64,000 bases of DNA. Origin: Verrucomicrobiota bacterium (lineage in GTDB: Bacteria; Verrucomicrobiota; Verrucomicrobiia; Opitutales; Opitutaceae). A program made the translations under genes and the position numbers. Positions 41,972-56,900 of the stretch are shown here, one piece after another. The first letter of the stretch is position 1. The number at the start of each line of letters is the position of its first letter. The notes under the pieces are model-generated. The model was not told where the DNA came from and did not search any database. It saw only the letters and a program-made list of their open reading frames with translations. The stretch spans positions 62,001 through 126,000 of the forward strand of contig JAEYUW010000047.1 of NCBI GenBank assembly GCA_023432225.1. Reading direction: 5' to 3'.

Positions 41972-44900
41972 AAGCCAAACTGGTCCGCCTTACGCTGCTC
42001 GCTCTTGCCTCGGTCGCTCTGTTGCGCGCCGCCCCCGTTGACGATCGCATCGCCGAAGGCCGCGCTGCGCTCGCGGCACACGATCTCGCCACGGCGCGCG
42101 CGAAGTTCCAGCAAGCGCGCACGGCGGAGCCCACCAATCAGACCGCCGCGGCTCTCTCCGGTCTGACTCGCTGGTTCGCCATGATCGGCGACGCGCCGGC
42201 GAACGGCGTCCTGAACGGCCTGGGGGTGTCGAGCACCGGTCGCGACGTCTACGACTGGAAGACCAGCATGCCGCAAAACGCCGACGGCGAGACGGTGCTG
42301 CCCACCGGCTACAATCTCGAGTCCACGCGCTCCTTCTGGCGCGATACCGTGGTGCCGACTTCCGCGGCGGTGCGCGCCGACCTTGCGGCCGTCACGGACG
42401 ATAATTTCGTGCTCACGCTGACACCGGCCGAGACCGGTGGCGGTCACTCGCTGACCTTCGACCGCGCCGACTTTCTGGTGATTCAGGCCAGCCTGCGCGC
42501 CATCGATTTTCTCGTGAATCTCGGGCTGGGGCAGAACTTCAACGCGGATTACGAGCGGCTGCTCAAGCTCGCTCAAGGCGACGTCCTGACGTTCCGCCAG
42601 GCGATGGAAGACAACCCCGACTTGCTCAAGGCGGGCCCGCTCGAGCATCGGTTGGCGGCCAAGCAGGCGCTGCTCGATTTCGTTTCGCTTTACCGCCGGG
42701 CCTCGGCCGCGGTCCGCGCCCGCGCGCCGGGCCTTGATCGCATGTTCATGCTGGAGTCGGAGCAGGACTTCTCGGACGAAGCGCAATTCCGGCAACAACT
42801 GGTCGAGGTCGAGAAGGCGGCTACTGACTATGTGGAAGTCTACAAAGGGCGCGTCCACGCGTCCTTCGCTCCGGTGGCCACCGCGAACTGGTCGATCCGC
42901 AGCTCGCTGCCCATGATGACGAATGGACGCTTCGACCCTGCGACGATTGGCGATGCTTCGCTCGGTGGCGTCGTGCTCAGCACTTCGCGCGAGTTCTTCG
43001 CCCGCGCGCTCGTCGAAGCCGGCTACACGGCGGACCTCGGGTGGACCCGCCTCACGCCTGACCCGGTCGGCGGTTCGCTGCAGAAATATGCCTATTCCGG
43101 CACGCACCACATCGTCACCGGACAGAACGGCACGATTGGCCGCTCCGCTGACGGCGTGAACTGGACCTATGTGCAGCTGCCGAACGCGCAGGATCTTTTC
43201 TCCATCGCCTCCAACGGTGCCGGCGTGCTCGTCGCTGACGGCAACACGCAGATCTGGCGCTCCACGGACCATGGCGCCACCTGGCGTCTCGCGCACACGA
43301 TCTGGCGCGGCAGTGCACCGGACAACGAAGGCGCGATTTTTGGGATGGTTTACGATGGCAGTCGTTTTGTCGCGATCACCGCGGGCGGCTGGACCTACAT
43401 CTCTGCGGATCTCGGCGTCACCTGGAAACGCGGCAAGCGCATCGCACCGCTCTCGACGTCACTCTCGGTCTTCGGCCTGGACTACGCCAACGGCATGTTC
43501 GTCGCCGTCGGCGTGGCGACGATCAGCAACCAGTCGCGCTCCGCAATTTTCATGAGTGCGGACGGCGCAAACTGGTCGCTCGCTTTCACCGGCGCGACCT
43601 CGACGCTTTATCGCACGGCCACTTTCGGGGCGGGGAAGTGGATCGTCACGGGCCAGACCGGCCGCGTGGCCTACTCGACGAACAACGGCGCCACGTGGGC
43701 CGAAATCGCGCCCGGTGCGACGACGGACAACTTCATCGGCTCCACCTTCGTGAACGGCACGTTCGTCATCTCCGGCACCCGCACCGGCACTTCGGCGGAC
43801 GGCGTGACGTGGACCTTTGCCTCCAATCCGGAATCCATCGCGTTCTCCGACGCCGTGGCCGGACCGGATAACTTCACCTATTTGCCCGGCCCGCAAGGCG
43901 CGCTTTACCGCTTTGCGAACGGCAACTTCACGCGCGTCGATGCGAACAATTTCTCCATCCCGCGAACCTCGTTCCTGAACGCTTCGGTGGTGTTCAACAA
44001 CAAGCTCTACGTCGCCGGCAACGGCGGTGTGGTGCACGAGTCGAGCGACGGCGTGAACTTCATCGCGCGTCCGACCTCGACCACCAACACGCTCAACACG
44101 CTCGCCGTGCACAATGGCGTGCTCTACGCGGGCGCCGTGGCCGGCACGATTGTCGCTTCTAGCGACGGTGCCAATTGGAGCCCGCGCGTCAGCAATGACA
44201 GCACGCTAACGACGGCCAACATCGCGCGGCTCTCCTCCATCAACGGCCAACTCATCGCCGCTCCGTCCGCCAACGTCATCCTTACGTCCACTGATGGCAC
44301 GACCTGGACCCGGCGCGCGCTACCGAGTGGCATTTCAGGCCTCATTTCGCTCACGTTTGGCGGTGGCTACTACGTGGCGGGGAGTAGCTCGACCACCTTC
44401 AATCCGACGACCGGTGCTTCCGAGGGCTCCATCGCCTACTCGACCGATCTGACGAACTGGAATCGCGTGGCGATCCCCTTGTCGTCCACGTCCGCGAATA
44501 TCCGCAGCGTGCTCTTCAATGAGGGCCGTTTCTATTACCTTCTCGGCGACGGGCGCGTGCTTCGCTCTTTCAACCCCAATCCGGCCGGTGGCTGGGAACA
44601 GATCGCGAGCGATCTCGGCACGCCCACCGCCGCCGCGAATTTCAGCGGCACGTTAGCCGTCAATCTCCAGCGCGCCAACGACGACGCGCGCGCCGGCCTC
44701 GTCTACACGTTTGATCCCAACAGCGAAGATTGGGTGCGCACCGAACTGCCGTCTTCGGAATTCCCGGTGGCAGCGCCGCTGCTCTTCCAGAACCGACTTC
44801 TTTACGTCGGCGGCTCGGGGGCGATTTACCGCGCCAACGGCTCGTTCACGCGACCGGCGCCGGCGGCCAGCACGCCCGTGACGCTCGTGGGCCAGATCGG

Positions 44901-47900
44901 ACGCGACATCACGCTCGGCGCGCCCTTCGCCGCGAGCGAGGAACTCGATTACCAGTGGTTCTACAACGGCACCGCGATCGCCGGCGCCAACTCGGCGACG
45001 TATCGGGTGTCGAACCTCACCAACGCGCGCGCCGGCACCTACACCGTGACGGCGACCGGTCGCCTCTCGGGCGCCACGGCCACGAACACCGTGACACTCC
45101 TCGTCGTCAACGGCGCCCCGACCATCACGCAGCAACCCTCCGGTGGTTTGGCGGCGACCGGCGCCTCGTTCACCTTCGGCGTCGCCGCGAGCGGCTCCGG
45201 GCCGCTCACTTATCAGTGGTTCAAGAATAACGCCGCCCTCTCCGGCGCCACCGCGAACTCACTCGTCCTGACCTCGCTCAGCTCTGCCGACGCCGGCAGC
45301 TACCGCGTCGAGGTCACGAACACCTACGGCACCACGGTCAGCGTCGACGCGCCGCTCGCGGTTTCCGCCGTCGGTTCCGCGCCGACGTTCTGGGACGACA
45401 CCGAGGCGAACATGTATTCGCCGAGCCGCGTGTTCTCCGACGGCCAGGGACGCTTGTTCATGACGTGGAATGTGCTAGGCCGTGCGCAGGACGTGGTCGG
45501 CGGGGTTCGCGTCGGCAGCCTGTTCCGCCTGCACGAGGCGACCGGTGCGATCGATCCCAGCTTCGTGTGGGACGAGCGCCTCGGCTCGCCGCTGTTCGTC
45601 TGCTTCCAGCCCGACGGCAAGCTGCTGGTCGCGGTAAATCACGCCTCCGGCGAAGGCGCCACCGTCGTGCGCGTGAACGCCGACGGCTCGTGGGACAACA
45701 CTTACACTGCGCCGCGCTTCAACCGCTCCATTCGGTTCATGCACCGCCAAGCCGATGGCAAGCTGCTCCTCTCCGCTTCGGATTTGATCTCTGGTAACGC
45801 CTTGCTGCCGGCCGGCGCGGTCAACGTGGCGCAGCCGACCATTTATCGCCTCAACGCGAACGGTGGCGCCGACGAGAGCTTCACTCCGGTCGTGCTGACG
45901 AATGGCGGGACGATCTTCGCTCCTCCGGTCACGGATGGTGCAGGCAATATCTATGTAGTTGGCAGCTTCACGGTCGTTAACGGTGTGGCGCGCTATGGCG
46001 TCGCTCGCGTCAATGCCAGCGGTGTGCTCGATAACTTGGGGCAGCAGTTGCCCGCTGGCTGGGTGACAAACGGGGCCTCGATCGGACGCGCGGTGGTTAT
46101 CCAAAGCACCGGTAAAGCCGTGGTCGTTGGCCGGTTTGCCTACACCGGCCGTGGCAATATGTCCACGGATCCGATCCTCGCCGTTCGCTTCAACGCCGAC
46201 GGCACCTACGACGACACGTTCTCGCCACCGCTGCGGTCGCAGTCGCTGATTAACTCGACGTATGGTCTCTACGGACGTTTCGCGCTCCTCGATGCCGACG
46301 ACAAGTTCCTCCTGACCAGCGACCGCCTGTTGCGCTTCAATGCCGACGGCACGCTCGACAACAGTTGGCCGGCGCGCAACACCGGCTACACGAAGGAAAT
46401 TTTCTGGATCTGCCGCAGCGCCCCGTCGGGAAATCTCCACCTGCCGGATCTCAACAACGACACGCCGGGCAACGTCGTTGCCCTCACCGCGGCCGGCACG
46501 CCGCTGGAAGGTTTCAATACCGGCGGCTTCGGCAGCACCATTGTGCCCGAGACCGCGATTCTGCTCAATGACGGCCGCGTGCTCGCTGCAGGTATCTTCG
46601 ACCACTTCGGCAGCACCCGTCAGCCCGGCACCGCGCTCTTCGGCACGAACGGCCTGCTCGCGGGCGATTCGACGCCGTTCCACAACCCCGGCGTTCTGCT
46701 GCAGAACCCCTACGCTTACGTTTTCCAGTGGCCGGACCGTTCCTTCGCCGTGGGGCGGATGGATCAGGGCGAGCAACAGACCAACGTCGGTTACACCGAC
46801 GCCACGCTCCGTCGTTACAACGCCGATGGTTCGGCGCGCGGTGACTGGAATTATACCGAGGGCAGCGCTTTGGGTTACAACTATGCCGCTTTGCCCGATG
46901 GCGGCATGATCGCCTGGCGCCCGACCTTGGGAGTGAGCGATTACGTCAACTTCGGCACGAGCGCGTGGGTGCGACGCCACAGCGCCGACGGCTCGCGTGA
47001 CGCGAGTTTCGCTCCCGATCTCAGTTCGTTTGCCAGTTCCTCGCGCAACGCCAGCAACGATCTGTCGGTGGAGTTCGGCGCCGTGGGCGATGTGCAGGTC
47101 GCCGGCGATGGTTCGATCTTCGTTCTCGCCGCGGGCCGCGACAGCAAGGTCGCGCTGCGCAAGCTGCGCCCCGACGGCACGGTCGATGCCGGTTACGCGT
47201 CCGTGGCGTTGGCCGACGCCTCCGTGTCGGTCGGCTTCTCGAGCATCTTCTTCGATCCCGTCAAAAACCAACAGGTGCAGGCCGCCCAGACGATCTACAG
47301 CGCCGGCAACGTCGTTTTCCGTCTCCTCCCGGATGGCAGCGCCTGGGTAGCCGGAGCGCTGAAAATCGATGGCACGTCCCGCCGTATCGTGCGCCTTACC
47401 GCGAGCGGCGCCGTCGACACCAGCGTTCCCGACGTCACCTTGACCAACAACGCCCCGCTCGGGCTCTCCGCTTTCATCAACAGCCTCGGTCTCGACGACT
47501 CCGCCCGCCTCTACGTCGCGGGACGGTTCGACTCCGTGAACGGCACCGCCGCCAAGGGTCTGTTCCGCTACAACAACGACGGCACGCTCGACACCGCTTG
47601 GGCGCCGGGCGTCGAGATTCGCGATCCGCTCGCGCGCGGCACCAAGATCGTGGCCGGTCAAGGCTGGCTCCACCTCCTCGGCCCCGTGGCCGCGCCGAGC
47701 GATCCGCGCCCGGTCGGCTACAAGCGCGTGGCTCTCACCAACGCGGCTCCCGTCATCTTCGGGCAATCGGCGAATCGCACCGTTTACGGCGGCCAGACCG
47801 TGCAACTCTTCGCCGGTGCCTTCGCCGGCAACGGCGCCACTTACGAGTGGACGCGCAACGGCCAGCCGATCCTCGGCGCGGTCGGTCCCTTCCTCAATCT

Positions 47901-50900
47901 CGGCGCCGCCAACAGCGCCACCGCGGGCACCTATCGCCTCACCGTCACGAACAACGTCGGCACGGTGCAGACCAGCGACATCGTGGTGACGTTCTCGAAC
48001 GCCCCCTACATTGCCACCGCGCCGGCCTCGCAGACCGTCGTCGGCGGCGCTCCGGTCACGTTCAAGGTCAGTGCCACCAGCGCGTCGCCCGTCACCTATC
48101 AATGGGAACTCAACGGCAACCCGATCGCCGGCGCCACCAGTGCGAGCTACACGATCGCGAGTGCGACCAGCACCGATGCCGGCTCCTACACCGTGGTCGT
48201 CACCAACGCCACCGGCTCGGTGGAAAGCACCGCGGCCACGCTCACCGTCAATCCGCCGCCGCCCGGCCCGGCCGCCGCCACCATCACGCAGCAACCGGCG
48301 TCGCAGACCGTTTACAGCGGCTACACCGTCGTCCTCGGTGTCGCGGCCACTCCGCCGTCCGGCGCGACGATCACCAGCTACCAGTGGTATCAAAACGGCA
48401 CGCTTTACTCGACGACCAACACCAACTCCACGACCACGAGCATCAACTTCAGCGCACCCGCCAGCGGCGTCTCGAACACCTACTACGTCGTCGTCAACAC
48501 CTCGAACGGCGGCAAGGCCACCAGCGCCACCGCGACGCTGACGGGCGGCAACCCCGTCTATACCACCGCCACGATCGCTGGCATGGGCAGCCGCGGTGCC
48601 GTCGACGGCACGGGCAGCAGTGCCCGATTCAGCCAGCCGCGCGGCCCGGCCGCCGATGCCGCAGGCAACGTTTACGTCGCCGATTCCATGAATCACACCA
48701 TCCGGCGCGTGACGCCGGCCGGCGTCGTCACCACCTACGCCGGCGCCGCCGGCGTGAACTCCCAAGTCGACGGCGCGCTGTCTGCCGCGCGCTTCAGCAA
48801 CCCCTACGCCGTGATCGCCGCGCCCAATGGCGACCTCTACGTCCTGCAGTATTCGGCCGTGCGCAAGATCTCCGGCGGCGTCGTCAGCACGCTCGCCGGC
48901 TCGGCTTTCAATAGCGGCGCGCTTGATGGCAACGGGACCAATGCACGCTTCAACTCCGTCAGTCGCGGCGTCATCGATACCAACGGCAACTTGTATGTCG
49001 TCGACGAAAACAATCATGCCATTCGCAAGATCACGCCCGCCGGCGACGTCTCCACTTTCGCCGGCACTTTGGGCGCGGGCGGCTATGCGGACGGAGCCCC
49101 GGGCGTCGGGCGCCTGAATTCGCCGCGCGGCATCGTCCGGCTGGCCGACGGCACCTTTGTGGTCGCGGATACCAACAACTCCGCCCTGCGCAAGATCGAC
49201 GCGGCCGGTAATCTGACGACGATCGTGGGCGCACCGCCGCCGACTTCGCTCAGCGGCGCGCTCGATGGCGTCGGCACCGCCGCGCGCCTGTCGAATCCCA
49301 ACGACGTGGCGGTCGACAACACCGGCAACCTCTACGTGATGGATGGTTCCTACGTCGTGCGCCGGGTCGACACGTCCCTGAACGTGACGACCATGGCGGG
49401 TTCTCCTTGGAACAGCGGCTCGACGGACAGCCTCACGGGCTCCGCCGCGCGCTTCAGCAACTACATCCGCGGCATCGTCTGGGCCGGCGACCGGCTGGTC
49501 GTCACCGACACCAACTCGAACACGCTGCGCACGGTGGGCCTGGCCGGTGATGTGAGCACGCTCGCCGGCATTCCTCCTGGCTATGCGGACGGCACCGGCA
49601 CGGCGGCCCGCTTCAATCAGCCGGACGGCATCGTCATCGATGCCAACGGCGACTTGATCGTCTCGGACACGGCCAATCGCGTCCTGCGCAAAATCACTCC
49701 TGCCGGCGTCGTCACGACACTTGCCGGCTCACCCACCGCACCATGGAGCATGACCGACGGCTCGGGGACTGCGGCAACCTTCCTGGCTCCGCGCGGGCTC
49801 GCGCGTCATCCGTCCACCGGTGAAATCTACGTCTTCGACAACGGCAGCATTCGCAAAGTCGCTACCGACGGTGCCGTCACCACCGTCGTCGGGTCGGGCA
49901 ACGGCAGCACCGGCAGCGCCGACGGCGGCCCCACCGTGGCGCGCTTCAACAGCAGCGGCTATCTCGCCTTCGCCCCGAACGGCGACCTCTACGTCGCCGA
50001 TCAATGGAACAACACCATCCGCAAAGTCGCGGCCGCCGATCTCACCGTGACCACCGTGGCCGGTGTCGCCGGCCAAAACGGCAGTGTCGATGGCAGTCTC
50101 GCCGGCGGCGCCGCCAGCAGCCCGGTGCGCTTCGGCAGCCCGCGCGGTCTGACGGTCGACTCTGCCGGGAACATCTACGTCGTGCAGCAGAACGGCGGCA
50201 GCATCGTGCGCAAGATCGATACCGCCGGCAACGTCACGACCATTGCGGGTGTCTTCAACACGGGCGGCCAGCTCGACGGCGTTCCTCCGTTCACTCGTCT
50301 CGGTTACCTCAACGCGATCTCGCTCGGCGCGGATGGCCAGCTCTACGCGGCCAGCTACGGTTCGGTCTATCGCGTGGACCCTGTGTCCGGCGCCGTCAGC
50401 ACGCTCTTCGGCCAACCCTTCAACTCCGGCTACGTGGACTCCAGCAGTGCGAGCGCACGGGTCGATTACGTCACCGGCATCGCACCCGCGGCCGACGGTT
50501 CACTCTACTTCGTCGACTCCAACAACAACGTCATCCGCCGCGCCCGCGCCGTGCCGGCGATCACCTTCACGACGCAGCCGATTTCCCAATCCGTCCTGGT
50601 GGGCGCGAATGTCACCTTCACCGCCGCGGCCACCGGCGTGAACGACCTTGCCTACCAGTGGATGAAGAACGGCGTCGACATCGCGGGCGCCACCTCCGCC
50701 ACGCTCTCGCTCTCCAACGTCAGCACGAGCGACGCCGGCAGCTACTCCGTGCGCGCCTTCGCTGGACTTTCGACCGGCACCTCCAACACCGTCTCGCTCA
50801 CCGTCAACCAACCGGTGAGTAACGACAACTTCGCTTCCGCGCTTCAACTCACCGGGTTCGCCGGAGCCGCGGCCACGATCTCGAATGCCGGTGCGACGGC

Positions 50901-53900
50901 CGAGACCGGTGAACCGACCCACTGGTCGTCGGGCGGCACCTCCTCGTCGCTCTGGTATGCGTATCGCCCGATGGCGTCGGGCCTCGCGACGTTCGACACG
51001 GCGGGCAGCACCATCGACACCGCGCTCGCCGTTTACTCCGGCAGTTCGCTCACGACCCTCGCGTTCCACGGTCAGAACAACGACACCCCGAATTCGAGTG
51101 CGGCCCGCCTCACGCTGCCCGTGAACGCCGGCACGACTTACTTCATCGCGGTCGTCGGAGCTAGCGGCGCGAGGGGCAATGTTGCGCTCAGCCACAGTCT
51201 CGAAGTGACACCTGAGCCCGGCGTCGTCGTTTCGACCACCGGTCAAAGTGCGTCGTTCAGCGTCCAGCCCGATGCCGGCGCCAGCGTCGGTGTGCAATGG
51301 CGCACGGACGGCACGGACATGGCGGGCGCGGTCAACCCCACGCTCAGCCAGAGCAGCGCCGGCGTCTTCCTGCCGGGCTTCATGGTCGACTCGAATCCTG
51401 TCAACTTCGCGAACAGCCTGCCGGTGGTCCAACTCAGCGCCCCGGTGAACAGCGTTGCGGCAACAGAAACCTTCAGCGGCCCGGGCCTCAGTGCGGCGTG
51501 GAATGCCACGCCGATCACCTCGATGCCCGACACGGCCACGGACCTCACGGTCGCTCGCGGACGCCTCAACTTCGGCACGGCCTACGGCACGTCCGACACC
51601 GCTTTTCGCACGGTGACGCGCACCGCGACGCTCCCGCTCGATCGTAATTGGACCGTCGTGGCCCGCGTCGGTGTTTCCGGCGGCGTGATTCTCGGCACCG
51701 GCGGCAGCGGGTCGGTCCGTCTCGCGGCGGCGCAGCTCACGATCGCCAATACGGCCGATTTCTCGGATAATCTCACAACCGGTTTCCGCCTGATCAACGA
51801 CACCGGAGCCGCCAACGCGCGACTCGAGCGCTTCGCCCAGCTCACGACCAACAACGGCACGCCGACGAATCTCGGCAACGTGACGCTGTCGACCGGTTCC
51901 ATCATCGTGCGTGCTGTCTTCGACGCCGCGACCGGTAATGTCACCACGTCTTACTCGTCCGGTGGCGCGTTCACCGGCGCGGCGACCACGAACCTGCGCG
52001 GCCCGTGGGGCATGAGCACCGCGGGCACGGTCACGGTCGGTGTCGGTGGCGCGGAGATGAACCTCACGGTTCCGAACGGCGCCGTCTGGGTCGACGACTT
52101 CGCGAGCGTGGTCGAGCCTCCCGCCGCGCCCACGATTGCGGTGCAACCGCTCGGCGGCACTTTTGCCGAGGGCAGCACCAACACTCTGGCGATTGTCGCC
52201 ACCTCCCTCAGCTCTGCGCCGATCACCTTCCAGTGGTTCAAAGACGGCACGGCCATTCCCGGGGCGACACTCCGCTCCTACAACGCCACCGAGGCCGGCA
52301 GTTACACCATCGCGGTCACGCAGAATGGCATTACGGTCACCTCGAATGCCGCCGTGATCGCACTCGCCGCCAGCGCACCGGCCTTCTTCCCGTCCGGCAA
52401 TATCTCTACTTCGTTTGCCGCCGCCGGTGGCGTCCTTCCGGAAGGCTCCAGCGCCGTGCTCAGTGTGATCCCGGCGGCTGGTTCCGCTCCGATGAGCTAT
52501 CAATGGCGTTTCAACGGCGTCGATATCCCCGGCGCGACCGACGCCTCCTACTTCGTCGCTGACTGGCGCATGGCCAACAGCGGTCGCTACAGTGTGCGCG
52601 CGACGAACTCGCTCGGCACCGCCACGAGCCCCGAGGAACCGTTCTTCGTTACCCCCGAAGGCGGCTGGCGCTGGCGCAATCCGACGCCCACGGGCAACGG
52701 CGCCACGCGCGTCGCGTTCTTTAACGGCCAGTTTATCCTGGGTGGTTTGCGCGGCACGCTGCTCGTTTCCACCGACGGACTCAATTGGAGCACGCGGCAG
52801 GTGCCGGCGCAGAACAACATCTTCAAGTTCGTCACGCTCGGCGATCGCACGCTCGCGATGGGCAGCCTCAACGGCATGTTCCTCTCGAAGGACACGGTCA
52901 CGTGGGAGACTCGCCCGACCGGCATCAACGGCGCCCTCACGTCGTTGCAGGACATGGTGGCGGGCAACGGCCGCGTCGTCGCCCTCGGCACCGGCGGCGT
53001 CACCGCGGTGACTACTGACGGCGTGAACTGGACCGCCGGCACGCTCGGCAACGGCATCAACGAGACGCTGCTCGGTGCGGCCTTCATCCTGAATAAATAC
53101 TACGGCGTCAGTGGCACGACCGGCAAAGTGTTCTCGAGCGCAGACGGCGTGAACTGGACCGCGGTGAGCACCGGCGCGCCGTCGCTCCAAGGGCTCGCCT
53201 ACGGTGTGGGCCGCCTCGTCGCCGTCGGTCCCGATGGGCAGATCGTTGTTTCGACGAATGGCACTAATTGGACGCCAGTTTCTTCCGGCACCACGAACCA
53301 CCTGCGCGGCGTCAACTTCGTGAACAACCGCTTCGTGGCGGTCGGCGTCAACGGCACGATCCTCACGTCGCCCGACGGCTTGGTCTGGACACCGCGCAGC
53401 GTGCCCGGCGTGACCGCGCAATTGCAGAACACCGCGTTTGGCAACAACCGCTACGTCATCGCCGGCCAGGCGGGACGCGTCATCCTCACGTCCGCGGACG
53501 CTGAGAACTGGAGCGTCCTCACCGCGGGTCCGTATCAGAGCACGCACTTCAACGGTGTGGCCGCTTCGGCCTCCGTGGCCGTCGCCGTCGGCGACGCCGG
53601 CGCGCTCGTTTCCTCCACGGACGGCGCGACCTGGACGCCGCGCAATTCCACCACGACGAACCGTCTCCTCGACGTGACGTTTGCCCAAAGCAAATTCGTC
53701 GCCGTTGGCGCTACTGGCACCGTGCTCACTTCGGGCGACGGCACCAACTGGACGTGGCAGACCTTGAGCCCGGTTCTCTCGACGAACGGCCTGCAAGGCG
53801 TTCGCTACGCCACGAGCGCGGGAGTGTGGATCATCGTCGCCGATGGCGGCAGCATCTACACCTCGCCGGACGGCACCACGTTCACGTGGACCAAGCGCGC

Positions 53901-56900
53901 CACCAGCACCGCGACGACCGCGCAATTGCGTCGCTTGGCGGTGGGCGGCGGCATGCACGTGGCAGTGGGCAACACCGGCACGATCGCTTCCGCGGCCGAT
54001 CCGACGGACACGTGGACGCTCCGCAGCAGCGGCACCACCGCGCACTTCAACGACGTCGTCTACGGCAGTGGCGCGTTCGTTGCGGTCGGCGTCAACGGCA
54101 CCGTCTCGCGCTCGACCGACGGCATCAACTGGACCACGACCACGCTCGGCGTGATGCCGTTCTTCAGCGTCACCTATCTGAACGGACACTTTGTCGTCAC
54201 GTCGCAGTCGAACAATTACTACACTTCGACCGATGGCATCACATGGACCGGTCGCACGACCGGCGCCGCCGATCCGCTCAACGACACCGCGCTCTTCGGC
54301 AACCAAGTCGTGGGCGTCGGCGCCTACGGCACGATCCTTACCGCCGACCTTCCCGTTATCCAAGGCGGCGGCGCGATCAGCGTCGATGAGAACGCCCCTG
54401 CGACGATCAAGTTCGCGGTCTCGAACTCGCCGTTCCCGGTCACCTATCAGTGGTTCAAGAACGGCCAGCCGATCAGCGGGCCGAACTCGCCGGTGTTGCG
54501 CCTCGCCTCAGTCACGTCCGCCGACGTGGGCTCCTACACGCTGCAAGCGACCAACGCTTTCGGCTCCGCCACCAGCAGCACGCCGGTCGTGCTCTCGCTG
54601 AACGTCAGCCTGAGCATCACCACGCAGCCGACGCCGCAGACTGCGCTCCTCGGCGGTTCCGCGACCTTCAGCGTCGTGGCGGCCGGTGTGCCCGCGCCGA
54701 CCTACCAGTGGCGCCTCAACGGCGTCGCCATCCCCGGTGCGACTTCGTCTTCGGTCACGCTCAATAATCTCCGCCTCGCCGATAACGGCACCGTGACTGT
54801 CGCGGTCACCAACAGCGGCGGCACGATCGTCAGCAACGGCGCGGCGCTCACCGTGAACCCGCTCGCGCCCACGATCACCAGCCCGCTCACCGCGCTGGCC
54901 GTCGCGAACGTGTCGTTCCGTTATCAAATCGTCTCCAGCCAAAGCGCGACGTTCGGCGCGACCGGTTTGCCCGCCGGCCTCGCGATCAACACGACGACGG
55001 GCGTCATCGAAGGCACGCCGACGCAAACCGGCTCCTTCAACGTGACGCTCACGGCCACCAACGCCACCGGCTCCGACTCGAAGACGCTCGCGCTGAACGT
55101 GCAGCCGCCCGGCCCGGTCATCACGAGCCCGCCGTCGGCCAGCGGTCGGGTGGGGCAAGCGTTCTCCTACACGATCACCGCGACCAACAGCCCGACGACC
55201 TTCTCGGCCTCGACGCTGCCGTCTGGACTCTCGATCAGCGGCGCGACGATCTCCGGCACGCCGACCGCCGCCGGTTTCTACACCGTGACCGTCGGCGCGC
55301 AAAACGTCACCGGCGCAGCGACGCAGCCCGTCAACATCGACATCGCCGCTTCGCTCAACGCTCCGGTGTTCACCGGCGCCACGACCGTCAGCGGCACCGC
55401 CGGCGGCAGCTTCACTTACACGCCGAACTTCGGCTCCGGTAACACGAGCTTCGCGCTCGTCAACCTGCCGGACGGCACCTCGTCGACGCTGCCCGCGGGC
55501 CTCACGCTCAACCCGAGCACCGGCACGATCAGCGGCACGACGGCGCAGACCGGCACGTTCAAGGTCGCCATCCGCGCCACGAACCCCGACGGCGCCACCA
55601 CGCAGGTGATCACGTTCACGATCAATCCGGCGGCGAGCGCCCCGGTCGCGACCAGCACCGGCTCCACCGTCGGCACAGTTGGTTCGGCCTTCACGTTCAC
55701 GATCACGACGAATCCCGCCGCAACCAGCTTCGCTTCCACGACGCTCCCCGCGGGTCTTGCTCTGAACGCCTCGACGGGCGTCATCACCGGCGTGCCGACC
55801 GAGCCCGGCATTTCGAACGTCACACTCACGTTGACCAACAGCGCCGGCTCCTCCACGGCCGCGTTGATGATCACGATCAACTCCTCGGCGCTCGCGCCCG
55901 TGATCACGAACACGCCGATCGCCACCGGCACCGCCGGCACGGCGTTCAGCTTCACGCTCACCGGCAGCAACACGCCGACGAGCTTCACGGTCATCAACGG
56001 CACGTTGCCCACCGGCCTCTCGCTCAACGCGACGTCGGGTGTCATCTCCGGCACGCCGAGCACGCCGGGACAAGCTCGCGTGTGGGTCGCCGCGGCGAAC
56101 GCCGCCGGCGGCCGCGGCCCGGCGGTCGAAATGCTCTTCGACATCCGCCGCGCCCTCACCGTGCCTGTCATCACATCGAACGGCACGGCGTCGGGTCAAG
56201 TGGGCCAGCCGTTCCAGTATCAGATCCAAGCGACGAACGCGCCGACGTCCTACACCGCCACTGCGCTGCCCGGCGGCCTGTCGTTCAGCACGAGCACCGG
56301 TATCATCTCCGGTCTCCCGACCACCGAAACGACTGCGCCGTTCGACGTGACGCTGACCGCGAGCAACGCCGATGGTGCCAGCGCGCCGAAGACGGTCGCG
56401 ATCACGATCGCGCCCGCGCCAGCGACGCCGCGCATCACCAGTGCGCTCAACGTCGGCGGTCGCGCCGGCACGGCGTTCAGTTATCAAATCACCGCCACGG
56501 AGTCGCCCACGTCCTACGCGAGCGATCAACTTCCGGCGGGCTTGTCGCTCAACTCGACCACCGGTGTCATCTCCGGCACGCCGACCAGCGCCGGCACCGC
56601 GAGCGTGCAAATCCGCGCCGCGAACGCCGCCGGTCTCGGTCAGGCGTCGACGCTCACGATCGAGATCGCCGCGCCGCTCACCGCGCCGGCGATCACGAGC
56701 GACGCGACGGCAAACGGCAAGGTGGGGACGCTGTTCAGCTACCAGATCACCGCCACCAACACGCCCACGAACTACGGCCTCACCGGCACGTTGCCGCTCG
56801 GTCTCGCGCTGAACACCACGACCGGCGTCATCAGCGGCAACCCCGCGGATAACCCCGGCCTCTACACGGTGACACTCACCGCGATCAACGCCGCCGGCAC